A DNA stretch of 64,000 nucleotides from Sutcliffiella horikoshii (GCF_008180725.1 NZ_VTEV01000002.1:156426-220425), one strand, 5' to 3'; numbered from the stretch's first letter, positions 25,260 to 33,729 are shown. Translations and numbers: made by a program. Notes: generated by a model from the letters alone, not told the origin.

Positions 25260-25790
25260 ATGGAACCAACACCAACTATTAATTATGACTTCTATTTCAA
25301 CTCTAATGAATGGTTTATCATAGTATCTTTGCTTGCCGGCTATGCGATCATTTTCTTTTTGCCAAAAAGATTTCCGTTGCCGTTAAGCTTACTGTTTCTC
25401 ATTATTGGGATCAATAGTGGCATTGTGTTTGATCATACCATTAGCATCCCGCCCTTTGACTTTTACGATGTAAATGACAGTTCGTATTTTGAGTTGTTTG
25501 ATTTTCTCTCTTATATCCAATATGGACCTTTTGGCTACCTGTTCTTTTACTTGCACAGCTACCTCAAAATAAAGGGCTATTTTAATATGCTCTATATTGT
25601 CATGTGGTCGATTATTGCAATGGTTATGGAGGCGATTGCTACATATTTTGGGGTATTTCACTATAAAGAGGGCTATGTGTTCATCTTTTCATATCCCTTC
25701 TACTTTTACATTCAATCCATTACATTAGCCCTTTATTTATACATTATGAAAAGTACAAAAATCCCACAAAAATACCCTCCACACCAGTGA
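25260..25790 (+). CDS. Integral membrane protein, CBO0543 family, second of a pair
   Basis: 176 aa, five or six hydrophobic segments. The opening NEWFIIVSLLAGYAIIFFLPKRF and the acidic loop with DFYDVND are characteristic, from memory, of the CBO0543 family found widely in spore-forming Firmicutes. No function is known. It forms a two-gene operon with the preceding paralogue. The terminator's 5' arm overlaps the last codons. Confidence 0.75.
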   Translation: MEPTPTINYDFYFNSNEWFIIVSLLAGYAIIFFLPKRFPLPLSLLFLIIGINSGIVFDHTISIPPFDFYDVNDSSYFELFDFLSYIQYGPFGYLFFYLHSYLKIKGYFNMLYIVMWSIIAMVMEAIATYFGVFHYKEGYVFIFSYPFYFYIQSITLALYLYIMKSTKIPQKYPPHQ

Positions 25791-25810
25791 AGTGTAGAGG
25801 GTATTTTTAT
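25768..25810. terminator. Bidirectional terminator
   Basis: AAAAATACCCTC and GAGGGTATTTTTAT with A and T runs on both sides. It ends both the CBO0543 pair and the convergent permease gene. Confidence 0.85.
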
Positions 25811-25830
25811 GCCCGGCATATACCCGGTCT

Positions 25831-27156
25831 TTATAGAAGAAGGAAAGCTAAGGATATAATGGCTCCGCTGACAAACAGAACAATCACACAAAAGCCCATG
25901 ATGTCCTTTGCTTTCAACCCTGCGATAGCAAGAGCGGGCAATGCCCAGAAAGGCTGGATCATGTTTGTCCACGCATCTCCCCATGCAACGGCAAGTGCTG
26001 TTCTTGTAACGGAAACCCCCATTGTTTGAGCGGCTTCTAACATAACTGGCGCCTGAACGGACCATTGTCCCCCTCCTGAAGGAACAAAGAAATTCACAAT
26101 TCCGGCGCTAAGGAACGTGAAGAAATGGAAGGTGTGCTCATTCGAAATGTTGACAAACGCTTCAGACATGACAGCAGCAAGACCTGATAAGGTCATCATT
26201 CCCATTATCCCGGCATAGAACGGGAATTGGATGATGATGCCGCTAGCTCCTTTTACTGCATTTGTCACCGATTCAAGGAAGTTCTTCGGACGCCAGTGGA
26301 ACAGAATTCCGAGGAACAAGAATAGAAAGTTTACAATATCAAGATTGAGTTTAAACCCATTATCTGCAAAATAAAAGAAAAGAAATATAAGCCCCATAAC
26401 TGATACAGATAGAGATAAAATCCAACTGTTTTCCAAACGTTCAGCAGGTGTTATTTTCGATCTCTCGACTGTTGCGGCCTGCAGGCTTGATGCATCATCT
26501 AACAGGGAAGGGTCGACTGTGACTGTTTCATCTTTTGTTGGCATCATAAATCGGTTTAATAATGGCAGTGTCACAAAAAGTACAGCCAGTATGATTAGGT
26601 TGAATGGGGAGAAAATAGTCTGATCTGTTGAGATCACCCCAATTAAATCTTCTGAAAAATGTCCTTCTGTTGCGATGGTGAGCGGGATGGAGCCGGAGAA
26701 TCCTCCATGCCATACAAGGAAACCACTGTAAGCGCTTGCGATTAAAAGTCTGTAATCTACATTTTCAACGCGCTTTGCCAGCTCCTTTGCAAATAATGCC
26801 CCAATAACAAGCCCGAAGCCCCAGTTGATCCAGCTAGCAATGATGGAAACAACGGTAACGATAATAATCGCGCTTCCTGGAGTTTTGGCGGTAGATGCCA
26901 AAGCACCAAGAAATCTTTTAAAAATAGCGCTGCTTGCCAGTACAAACCCTGTAACCAGAACCAAGACCATCTGCATGGAAAATGTGAGAAGAGCCCAAAA
27001 ACCGCCTCCCCAATGCTGTACCATATCAGCAGGACTGCTATCAGTAAAAAGGAGTCCTAGCCCGAACACCACAAGTGTTAAGATAATAACGAACAAGAAT
27101 GGATCCGGTAAATAACGTTGCATTAAACGATTAAAAAAAGAAATAATACCTTTCAC
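25831..27156 (-). CDS. Short-chain fatty acid permease, AtoE family
   Basis: About 441 aa with some ten to twelve hydrophobic segments. Typical AtoE/TIGR00366 stretches are FNRLMQRYLPDPFLFVIILT at the N-terminus, SWINWGFGLVIGALFAKE, and FFVPSGGGQWSVQAPVMLEA near the C-terminus. These proteins carry butyrate, acetoacetate or similar short acids into the cell. I chose the GTG at 27156 because GGGGGG lies about 6 nt upstream. No acyl-CoA transferase or thiolase genes are nearby. Confidence 0.85.
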   Translation of the reverse strand: MKGIISFFNRLMQRYLPDPFLFVIILTLVVFGLGLLFTDSSPADMVQHWGGGFWALLTFSMQMVLVLVTGFVLASSAIFKRFLGALASTAKTPGSAIIIVTVVSIIASWINWGFGLVIGALFAKELAKRVENVDYRLLIASAYSGFLVWHGGFSGSIPLTIATEGHFSEDLIGVISTDQTIFSPFNLIILAVLFVTLPLLNRFMMPTKDETVTVDPSLLDDASSLQAATVERSKITPAERLENSWILSLSVSVMGLIFLFFYFADNGFKLNLDIVNFLFLFLGILFHWRPKNFLESVTNAVKGASGIIIQFPFYAGIMGMMTLSGLAAVMSEAFVNISNEHTFHFFTFLSAGIVNFFVPSGGGQWSVQAPVMLEAAQTMGVSVTRTALAVAWGDAWTNMIQPFWALPALAIAGLKAKDIMGFCVIVLFVSGAIISLAFLLL

Positions 27157-27269
27157 GCATATCCCCCCAATAAGTTTTTTGTCAAAAATCAATCCCATCC
27201 TTCTTTTACATTTCTCTACCAATAAATATATTCCTTCTTTTTAAGAGGCAGCCCATTTTACAAATCTTC

Positions 27270-27299
27270 TTGACATGTAGGTTGTATTTCTATTATGTT
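27270..27299 (+). promoter_or_regulatory. Probable promoter of the ABC exporter/TetR operon
   Basis: TTGACA at 27270 with TATTAT at 27291 (15 nt) or a weaker hexamer at 17-18 nt. The operator palindrome follows directly. Confidence 0.5.
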
Positions 27300-27310
27300 G
27301 TAATAAAAAG

Positions 27311-27324
27311 TGAGTAATCACTCA
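27311..27324 (+). promoter_or_regulatory. Candidate TetR-family operator
   Basis: TGAGTAATCACTCA is a palindrome with 5-bp arms (TGAGT/ACTCA) around a 4-bp centre. It lies between the promoter and the ribosome site of the operon that ends in a TetR gene, so autoregulation is likely. Confidence 0.6.
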
Positions 27325-27345
27325 TTATTAAGGAGGGGTAAAACA

Positions 27346-28071
27346 ATGACAACTCAAGTCTGCAGAGTATCGCATCTATCTATTTCTTTTGGCAGGCAAG
27401 AAGTATTGAAAGGCATTGACTTAACCATTAATAAAGGGGAAATCTTCGGTTTTCTTGGTCCATCGGGAGCAGGGAAAACAACGCTTGTAAAAGCAATCGC
27501 CGGGCTGCAGCCCATTAACAACGGGGAGGTGGAGGTGCTTGCACGTAAAATGCCCACTTTGTCACTTTCAGAGAAAATCGGATACATGGCGCAATTAGAT
27601 GCGCTGTATCAAGATTTGACTGCACAGGAGAATCTGCAATTTTTTTCATCCCTGTATAAATTAAACAAGAACGATAGAAAAAAGCGAATTGGCGAAGTGA
27701 TGGAGCTGGTGAATCTTAGTGAGCATATCCATAAACCTGTGCAACAATTCTCGGGCGGGATGAAACGTAGACTCTCTCTTGCAATCTCCCTTCTTCACAA
27801 CCCGGAAATTCTTATATTAGATGAACCTACAGTAGGTATTGATCCTTTGCTTAGGAAATCTATTTGGCAAGAATTAAAGGCACTTAGCCAAGCAGGCACC
27901 ACCGTACTTGTTACCACACACGTAATGGATGAAGCGCAAAGATGTGATCGCCTCGCGATGATAAGAGAGGGGAATTTGCTGGCAGTAGGAAGTACAGAAG
28001 AACTGCAAAGAGTGACAGGTACAACTAGCATGGAAGATGCGTTTTTATCATTAGGAGGTGCGACAGTATGA
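27346..28071 (+). CDS. ABC transporter ATP-binding protein
   Basis: 241 aa. Walker A GPSGAGKTT, Q-loop YMAQLDALYQDLT, signature FSGGMKRR, Walker B LILDEPTVGIDP and the switch histidine in VTTHVMDE. The sequence belongs with the ABC-2/drug exporter ATPases. I chose the ATG at 27346, with AAGGAGGGG upstream. The stop overlaps the start of the permease by 4 nt, so the two are translationally coupled. Confidence 0.93.
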   Translation: MTTQVCRVSHLSISFGRQEVLKGIDLTINKGEIFGFLGPSGAGKTTLVKAIAGLQPINNGEVEVLARKMPTLSLSEKIGYMAQLDALYQDLTAQENLQFFSSLYKLNKNDRKKRIGEVMELVNLSEHIHKPVQQFSGGMKRRLSLAISLLHNPEILILDEPTVGIDPLLRKSIWQELKALSQAGTTVLVTTHVMDEAQRCDRLAMIREGNLLAVGSTEELQRVTGTTSMEDAFLSLGGATV

Positions 28072-29078
28072 GAATAGCGGCTGTTGTGATTCGTATTTTA
28101 CGCCAATTTCTTCGTGATAAAAGAACATTAGGGTTAATGATTTTCGCACCTATGCTCATCTTGGCTCTGATGAATGTGGTTTTCACAGATCAGGAGCCAA
28201 CCATGGATGTAGGATTGGTGGGAGAGGTTCAATCTCTACAAGCTAATCTTGAAGATGAAAATATGGAATTTATATTAATAGATAGTGAGGAGGACGGATG
28301 GGAAAGAATAGGAGAGTCGGAAATCGATGCTTTTCTTACTAAGGAAAAAATAGTGTTAGAGGGAAGCGACCCATCTACCAACAAAGCTATCCTGCTCAAA
28401 CTCCAAAAAATGAACCAACCTGACGAAAACAAAGAACTCCCTTTCGAAATAGAGTATGCATATGGATCGGAGTCGATGGAGATGTTTGATAATATCGGCC
28501 CATTTCTTATTGTATTCTTTGTATTCTTTTTCGTCTTTTTGATAGCTGGCGTATCTTTTCTTCGAGAACGGACGAGTGGAACGCTGGAGCGGTTGATGGC
28601 TACACCTATTAAGAGATCGGAGCTTGTAATAGGGTATGTGGTGGGTTTTGGAATATTTACACTTATTCAATCCAGTATCATTGTCTTGTTTACCATCTAC
28701 ATTCTTGATATCCAAATGGCAGGAAACATCCTATCCATTCTTTTTGTTACCTTTACTGTTGCCATCACTGCGTTGACACTTGGAACCTTGTTATCAGCAT
28801 TTGCCCGAAACGAGTTACAAATGATTCAGTTCATTCCATTAGTGGTCGTTCCGCAAGTATTTTTTTCCGGGCTGTTCTCTATAGAAGCGATGCCTTCCTG
28901 GCTCCAAAAAGTGAGCTTGGTGATGCCTTTAACCTATGCAGGAGATGCGATGAAGGATATTATGATTAGAGGGAAAGGGATAGAAGAGATTTACAGCAAT
29001 ATACTACTGTTATTCGGATTCTCTCTTTTATTCATCTTATTAAACATAAAAGCTTTGAAAAAATATCGTCCGACGTAA
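28068..29078 (+). CDS. ABC-2 type exporter permease
   Basis: 336 aa. One N-terminal span (near residues 20-37), a large extracytoplasmic loop of about 110 residues, then five or six spans at the C-terminus, with the ABC-2 signature RERTSGTLERLMATPIKRSE. This is the classic half-exporter fold. With the ATPase it probably forms a drug or lipid exporter; substrate unknown. Confidence 0.9.
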   Translation: MRIAAVVIRILRQFLRDKRTLGLMIFAPMLILALMNVVFTDQEPTMDVGLVGEVQSLQANLEDENMEFILIDSEEDGWERIGESEIDAFLTKEKIVLEGSDPSTNKAILLKLQKMNQPDENKELPFEIEYAYGSESMEMFDNIGPFLIVFFVFFFVFLIAGVSFLRERTSGTLERLMATPIKRSELVIGYVVGFGIFTLIQSSIIVLFTIYILDIQMAGNILSILFVTFTVAITALTLGTLLSAFARNELQMIQFIPLVVVPQVFFSGLFSIEAMPSWLQKVSLVMPLTYAGDAMKDIMIRGKGIEEIYSNILLLFGFSLLFILLNIKALKKYRPT

Positions 29079-29102
29079 GGATAATAACGGAAAGGAGCAG
29101 GC

Positions 29103-29729
29103 ATGGACAATCAAGAAGAAAAGAAATTGAGTGAAAAACATCGTAAAATACTGGAGGCAGCCATTGAAACTTTTGCAGAAAAGGGCTATGCGGCTACTTC
29201 TACCAACGAGATAGCCAAAAAGGCAGGAGTGGCAGAAGGGACCATATTCAGACATTACAAAACGAAAAAAGAATTACTCCTTTCCATCGTTTCTCCAACG
29301 GTTGCCAAATTTGTCGCCCCGCATCTCGCTAAATCTTTCTCCAAGGAAGTATTTGAGGGGGAGTATAACAGCTATGAGGAATTTCTTAGAAAACTGGCAT
29401 ACAATCGTTATGAATTTATTAAACAGAATTTCCCGATTCTAAAAATCTTCATTCAGGAAGTCGCGTTTCATGAAGAGTTTCAAAAGCCATATTTTAACCT
29501 TTTCAGGGAAGTGATCCTTCCAAACTTTACAAAAGTCGTGGTACATTTCCAAGAGAAAGGGGAGTTAAAAAAGCTCCCGCCTGATACCATCATCCGCTTT
29601 ACTATATCAACTATTGCTGGAACGATCTTTACTCAACGTTTCCTTGATCAGTCACAGGATTTTAATGAAGAACTAGAAGCCGCCATTTCCTTTTTAATGG
29701 ATGGCTTGAATCCTGGTCCGAGAGGTTAA
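29103..29729 (+). CDS. TetR/AcrR-family transcriptional regulator
   Basis: 208 aa. The N-terminal helix-turn-helix is typical: AAIETFAEKGYAATSTNEIA and GVAEGTIFRHYKTKKELL. The C-terminal ligand domain is variable. It is the third gene of the exporter operon; it presumably binds the palindrome at 27311 and is released by the exporter's substrate. AAAGGAGCAGGC precedes the ATG. Confidence 0.92.
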   Translation: MDNQEEKKLSEKHRKILEAAIETFAEKGYAATSTNEIAKKAGVAEGTIFRHYKTKKELLLSIVSPTVAKFVAPHLAKSFSKEVFEGEYNSYEEFLRKLAYNRYEFIKQNFPILKIFIQEVAFHEEFQKPYFNLFREVILPNFTKVVVHFQEKGELKKLPPDTIIRFTISTIAGTIFTQRFLDQSQDFNEELEAAISFLMDGLNPGPRG

Positions 29730-29789
29730 AGTGGAAAAGAAATAACCTCCATGTGTACAATGAAAAAAAAGACCACAGGAGGGACCATC

Positions 29790-30539
29790 GTGAATCAGAC
29801 AATTGACACCATACTATCGCACCGATCCGTGCGGAAATTTGAAGATAAGCTCCTAACAGACGAACAGATCAACACGATTGTAAAAAGTGCGCAGGCAGCT
29901 TCCACGTCGAGCTTTGTTCAAGCCTATTCCATTATTGGAGTAAAAGATAAGGATAAGAAAAAACGCTTGGCTGAGCTTGCTGGAAATCAATCATATGTAG
30001 AGGATAATGGTCATTTCTTGGTCTTCTGCGCGGATTTCCACCGCCATGCATTAATTGGTGACATGGAAAGGACAGATGTCACCTCTTCTATTGAGAGCAC
30101 GGAAAAATTTATGGTGGCAGTCATTGATGCATCGCTTGCCGCACAAAACGCTTCCGTTGCTGCAGAGTCCATGGGTCTTGGCATCTGCTATATCGGTGGA
30201 CTTCGTACGAATATTGCAGAAGTGGCAGAGCTCTTGAAATTGCCGGCAAACACCATTCCCTTATTCGGCCTTGCAGTAGGCTATCCCGCTCAGGATACCG
30301 GAGTGAAGCCGCGTTTACCTTTGGAGAATGTGTATCACGAAGAGGTTTATCAGCAGGATGACAACGTCTTCAAGGAGCAACTGGAAGAGTACAACCGAGA
30401 GATTTCCGCCTATTATCACGAGCGTACACAAGGAAAACGTTCAGACACATGGACCAGTCAAATGGCAGGTATGCTAAAAGAACCGAAGCGCATGCATATG
30501 AAGGGGTTTGTGGAGAAACAGGGATTTGCGAAAAAATAA
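29790..30539 (+). CDS. nfrA1: Oxygen-insensitive NADPH nitroreductase/flavin reductase, NfrA1-like
   Basis: 249 aa from the GTG at 29790 (AGGAGGG upstream), exactly the length of B. subtilis NfrA1. The FMN-binding HRSVRKF at the N-terminus, AQAASTSSFVQAYSIIGV, the GICYIGGLR stretch and the C-terminal RTQGKRSDTW match the NfsA/FRP group. It uses NADPH to reduce nitro compounds, quinones or free flavin. It could in principle supply reduced FMN to the monooxygenase at 11123, though the genes are far apart. Confidence 0.9.
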   Translation: MNQTIDTILSHRSVRKFEDKLLTDEQINTIVKSAQAASTSSFVQAYSIIGVKDKDKKKRLAELAGNQSYVEDNGHFLVFCADFHRHALIGDMERTDVTSSIESTEKFMVAVIDASLAAQNASVAAESMGLGICYIGGLRTNIAEVAELLKLPANTIPLFGLAVGYPAQDTGVKPRLPLENVYHEEVYQQDDNVFKEQLEEYNREISAYYHERTQGKRSDTWTSQMAGMLKEPKRMHMKGFVEKQGFAKK

Positions 30540-30553
30540 TGGTTACATATAAA

Positions 30554-30596
30554 GAAGGCAGCCTCGTCACCGGTGACGGGGCCGCCTTTTTTATTT
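30554..30596 (+). terminator. nfrA1 terminator
   Basis: AAGGCAGCCTCGTCAC and GTGACGGGGCCGCCTTTTTT form a long stem with few mismatches. Confidence 0.85.
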
Positions 30597-30658
30597 TTTG
30601 GAACTTATTAAGTAATTTAAGTGTGGAATAATCGTTAGGGTAATTCTTGATCGTCGTG

Positions 30659-30824
30659 ATGAAGACCTCAGTGACGGGGAAAAAGGAGAAGAGAGGTCCT
30701 CATGTAGGTGATGAAGACATCAGTGACGAGAAAAAAGGAGAAGAGAGGTCTTCATGGGGGTGATGAAGACCTTAATGATGAGAAAAAGGGAAAAGAGAGG
30801 TCTTCATAAAGGTGATGAAGACCT
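30659..30824. repeat. 52-bp array of ATGAAGAC/GTCTTCAT inverted repeats (three units plus a half)
   Basis: Left arms start at 30659, 30711, 30763 and 30815; right arms end at 30703, 30755 and 30807. Same geometry as at 10608 and 24439. Here the loops are conserved too (AGTGACG then AAAAAGGAGAAGAGAG), so this array looks younger. The fourth unit is cut after the left arm by the GC-rich element that follows. Confidence 0.92.
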
Positions 30825-30837
30825 CAGTGACCGTCGA

Positions 30838-30932
30838 TTTCCGTTCCAGGCGCTTCGCTTGCCTGCGGGCGGTCCGCGAGCCTCCTCACCTTCCTCCCGC
30901 GGGCGTCTACGCGCATTCCACTTCAATCAACA
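30838..30932 (-). repeat. Dispersed GC-rich element, copy 4 (reverse)
   Basis: Reverse complement of the family core: CGCTTCGCTTGCCTGCGGG, GAGCCTCCTC and TCCTCCCGCGGGCGTCTACG. It abuts the truncated fourth unit of the ATGAAGAC array. Confidence 0.8.
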
Positions 30933-30944
30933 AGGTTACTACAT

Positions 30945-31523
30945 TCACTTTACCTTTACAATTTTCTTCACTATAGGAACCAACGCATAACCAATATAAA
31001 ACCCAAACACATTCAAAATCAGGTCATCTACATCTAGGCTGCCTCTATTGGTTAGTAGTTGGGTAATTTCGATGCATGAAATTAGGGCAAAAGGAAGGAA
31101 CGTTCTAATTAGAAAGCGTCTTGTCCAAAATGCCAGCAAAACGCCAAATGGCACAAACAACCCTACATTAGCAGCCAAGTTGTAGAATGAAACAAACCAA
31201 TCTGCATTACCGGAAAGATAAATCGAAATAGTTTTCATAGGAACAAGATTGGTGTTATCATAGGCCGGCTCGCTAGGCCTCATGAATAGAAGAACCAGCA
31301 GGGAAAGGGTATAGAGGCCGAAAGCTACAAGTGAAAATCCCCGTCCGATGGTTACTTGCTGACTTGTTAAAAATAAAAAAATAGCCAAGATCACGACAAA
31401 CAAGCAAAAAAAGAGCACAACCAACACAACAGGATGCAAATAGGTAGTCAGTGTCCTTGTTAAAGGAATGAAAAGAATGAAAATTACAGTGCTGGTTAGG
31501 AAAGGAATCAGTATTTTTTTCAA
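30945..31523 (-). CDS. VanZ-family membrane protein
   Basis: 192 aa, TTG start with GCGAGGTAGC upstream. It has five or six hydrophobic segments. The C-terminal half carries the VanZ pattern NLAANVGLFVPFGVLLAFW, then SCIEITQLLTNRGSLDVDDLILNVFGFYIGY, where Glu, Asn and Asp residues are conserved. VanZ homologues are linked to low-level teicoplanin resistance; in Bacillus most have no assigned role. It follows the SRPBCC gene on the same strand, past a terminator. Confidence 0.85.
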   Translation of the reverse strand: MKKILIPFLTSTVIFILFIPLTRTLTTYLHPVVLVVLFFCLFVVILAIFLFLTSQQVTIGRGFSLVAFGLYTLSLLVLLFMRPSEPAYDNTNLVPMKTISIYLSGNADWFVSFYNLAANVGLFVPFGVLLAFWTRRFLIRTFLPFALISCIEITQLLTNRGSLDVDDLILNVFGFYIGYALVPIVKKIVKVK

Positions 31524-31546
31524 GAAAGTGCTACCTCGCTTATAAG

Positions 31547-31573
31547 AAAAAATCGGGCTACGCCGCCCGATTA
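31547..31573 (-). terminator. Terminator of the SRPBCC gene
   Basis: On the minus strand AATCGGGC, a short loop and GCCCGATTTTTTC. The stop codon of the gene overlaps the stem. Confidence 0.85.
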
Positions 31574-32041
31574 GTCTTTCATTGTTGTTTCTTCTTCTTC
31601 AGCATGTCCTTCTAACAATTTCTTCAATTGGGATAGATGGTCACCGTCTTCTTTTTTCAAGATCTTTCGGATGATAGGCTTGGTGAGCTTCATGACGAAG
31701 CCGGAAGTGTGAATGTCCCCTTCAAAGTTAACCTTTGTACCTCCATCTACTGTAGGCTTGAAGTCATAGTAATAGATAACCTTGAGTCCATTTGCTTCGC
31801 TCTGAACCACGTATCTTTCATTCGGTATGAATTCAATAAATTCAATTATGGAGGAAGCTTGACGTCCGCGAATTTCACGAGTTTCCTTAAACTTTGTACC
31901 AACCTGTAGTGGTCCGTCTGTCAATTTTTCGATTGCTACAACGTTTTCCATTATTTTTGTAGAGTTGTCCATGTTGGCCGCAAAAGAAAATACCTCTTCT
32001 AAAGGCTTTGAAATAATGACGGAGTCTTGGATATCTGGCAT
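31571..32041 (-). CDS. SRPBCC (START-like) family protein
   Basis: 156 aa. The pattern of a START-like lipid- or ligand-binding fold is visible: IISKPLEEVFSFAANMDN near the start, VGTKFKETREIRGR, and a long C-terminal helix (FVMKLTKPIIRKILKKEDGD). It is probably a small hydrophobic-ligand-binding protein or cyclase-like; no catalytic residues can be named. I chose the ATG at 32041 because AGAGGAG lies about 8 nt upstream. Confidence 0.8.
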   Translation of the reverse strand: MPDIQDSVIISKPLEEVFSFAANMDNSTKIMENVVAIEKLTDGPLQVGTKFKETREIRGRQASSIIEFIEFIPNERYVVQSEANGLKVIYYYDFKPTVDGGTKVNFEGDIHTSGFVMKLTKPIIRKILKKEDGDHLSQLKKLLEGHAEEEETTMKD

Positions 32042-32126
32042 GGTAATTGCTCCTCTCATAAACCATATTTAATGATTTAATAATAGCACAGAAAAAGGAA
32101 AGTCTAGCTAGAAATTGAAGTAAGAA

Positions 32127-32152
32127 GTTTAAAAAGTTCTTCAGACGGAAAT
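32127..32152 (+). promoter_or_regulatory. Candidate sigma-B promoter of the GlsB-type gene
   Basis: GTTTAA, 14 nt, then GGAAAT. This is near the sigma-B pattern GTTTAA-N12-15-GGGWAT, with one mismatch in the -10. It lies 49 nt before the start codon. Confidence 0.45.
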
Positions 32153-32200
32153 ATACACAGTAACAAGCTGAACAATTTAAAAATAGAGGAGGAATTTATT

Positions 32201-32458
32201 ATGTTAGGATTATTAATCACCCTTATTATAGCAATCGTAATCGGTATGATCGGAAGCGCCATCGCACCGGGTGGTATGCCAGGAGGAATTTTGGGAGCTA
32301 TGCTTGCAGGTCTTGTCGGAGCATGGATTGGCCACAGCTTATTTGGCACTTGGGGCCCTGTCATCGCTGACTTTGCTATCGTCCCAGCCATCATCGGTGC
32401 CGCAATCTTCGTATTCTTGCTAACATTGATTTCAAGAGGATTGAGAAGTGCAACATAA
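32201..32458 (+). CDS. GlsB/YeaQ/YmgE-family stress membrane protein
   Basis: 85 aa, almost wholly hydrophobic and glycine-rich, with three membrane segments. The motif IGMIGSAIAPGGMPGGILGAMLAGLVGAWIG is shared by transglycosylase-associated (YeaQ/YmgE) proteins, which in Bacillus (such as YdaS) belong to the general stress regulon. Exact function unknown. AGAGGAGG precedes the ATG. Confidence 0.88.
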   Translation: MLGLLITLIIAIVIGMIGSAIAPGGMPGGILGAMLAGLVGAWIGHSLFGTWGPVIADFAIVPAIIGAAIFVFLLTLISRGLRSAT

Positions 32459-32524
32459 TAGTAGGATAATAAAAGGTGATACCAGAAAACCTTGTTAATC
32501 ATAATGGAAGCGTAGGAATGCGTA

Positions 32525-32746
32525 GTTGAAATCACTGAAAAACTAATGTGATATTATATTTGGTAATTTCGAGCTGTGGATTGGAGCAAAAGGCGAAGAC
32601 TCCTGAGGGATTTAGCGGTAGCTTGAGACCCCACAGCGGAGCGAGGAGGCTCAAGCACCGCCCCTAGGAAAGCGAAGCCATTTGAGGAAATCCACAGCGG
32701 TGTTTGAACAATTCCCTAATTCAAAAACTTTTTCAGTGGTCTTGGC
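32525..32746 (+). repeat. Dispersed GC-rich element with terminal inverted repeats, copy 5
   Basis: Ends: CACTGAAAAA at 32527 and TTTTTCAGTG at 32731-32740. Inside lie GCTGTGGATTGGAGCAAAAG, GAAGACTCCTGAGGGA, GAGGAGGCTCAAGC and GAAATCCACAGCGG. The inner GCTGTGGATT and AATCCACAGC are also inverted. It has no coding capacity, so it resembles a MITE or a folded RNA unit. Copy 7 (43850) has the same ends. Confidence 0.85.
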
Positions 32747-32809
32747 GTAGCCTGAAGTGGCCCAAGATCCTATGTGACTGGAACGGTTAGCAACGGTATA
32801 CGGAAACGA

Positions 32810-32842
32810 AAAAAAGAGGCAACCATCTGGCTGCCTCTTTTT
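32810..32842 (-). terminator. htpX terminator
   Basis: AAAAAGAGGCA and TGCCTCTTTTT around a 10-nt loop; symmetrical, just after the htpX stop. Confidence 0.88.
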
Positions 32843-32847
32843 ACTGT

Positions 32848-33729
32848 TTATTTCGCTTCTAAACGACGGATACGCTCATTTAAATCAGGGTGAGTAGAGA
32901 ATAAAGAACTCTTTCTCTTCCCGTTGATCTTAAGAGATGCAATCGCAGTATCTTTCTCGTCCGTTACACGGTTTGTGTAAGCCTGAAGGGAACGCAATGC
33001 ATGCACCATTTTGTCTTTACCTGCAAGGTCAGCGCCTCCGCGGTCAGCGTGGAACTCACGATAACGGGAGAAGGCGAATACGACGATGCTTCCAAGGATG
33101 GAGAATACGATTTGGAATACGATAATGGCAATAAAATGTACAATTGGTGCCATTTCTTCTTTTACAAAACGGGACGCGATGAATGCTGCGATACGAGCCA
33201 AGAATACAACGAATGTATTCACAACACCTTGCAATAAAGTCATCGTTACCATATCACCATTGGCAATATGGGCAACCTCATGGGCGATAACACCTTCAAC
33301 AGCGGCATCGTCCATTTCATCTAATAGACCAGAAGAAACAGCTACTAAAGAACGGTTCTTGGAAGGACCTGTAGCAAATGCGTTAACCTCTGGAGAATAG
33401 TAAATTCCAACTTCCGGCATTTTCGTAATACCAGCTGCACGGGACATACGGTGAACCATTTCAACAATTTGACGCTCTTGTGAATTCATCGGACCGTCTG
33501 GATCGATGACTTTCACGTTCATCATTTTCTTTGCCATCCAACGGGACATCAATAGGGAAATGAAGGAACCTGTGAAACCAACGATGGCACTAAATACTAG
33601 AAGTGCACCGAAATCAATACCGCCGGATTCATTAATATAATTTCCAGCACCAGTCACCATAAAGATGATGGAAATTGTCGTTAAGACAAGTACGTTCGTA
33701 AGGATAAAAAAGAATATACGTTTTGCCAT
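32848..33729 (-). CDS. htpX: Membrane zinc metalloprotease HtpX
   Basis: 293 aa. Two N-terminal spans (residues 5-24 and 38-58), then the zinc site [11 protein letters not shown] (HExxH), two more spans, and the third zinc ligand region [17 protein letters not shown]. It degrades misfolded membrane proteins under stress. AGGAGGAGAAAC precedes the ATG. Monocistronic. Confidence 0.95.
   Translation of the reverse strand: MAKRIFFFILTNVLVLTTISIIFMVTGAGNYINESGGIDFGALLVFSAIVGFTGSFISLLMSRWMAKKMMNVKVIDPDGPMNSQERQIVEMVHRMSRAAGITKMPEVGIYYSPEVNAFATGPSKNRSLVAVSSGLLDEMDDAAVEGVIAHEVAHIANGDMVTMTLLQGVVNTFVVFLARIAAFIASRFVKEEMAPIVHFIAIIVFQIVFSILGSIVVFAFSRYREFHADRGGADLAGKDKMVHALRSLQAYTNRVTDEKDTAIASLKINGKRKSSLFSTHPDLNERIRRLEAK

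Noticed and set aside
30754-30990. 78-codon frame over the ATGAAGAC array and GC-rich element
   Set aside because: It is composed of two non-coding repeats.
32104-32535. 143-codon minus-strand frame opposite the GlsB-type gene
   Set aside because: The plus-strand frame has a clear family match and ribosome site; the antisense frame mirrors its hydrophobic codons.
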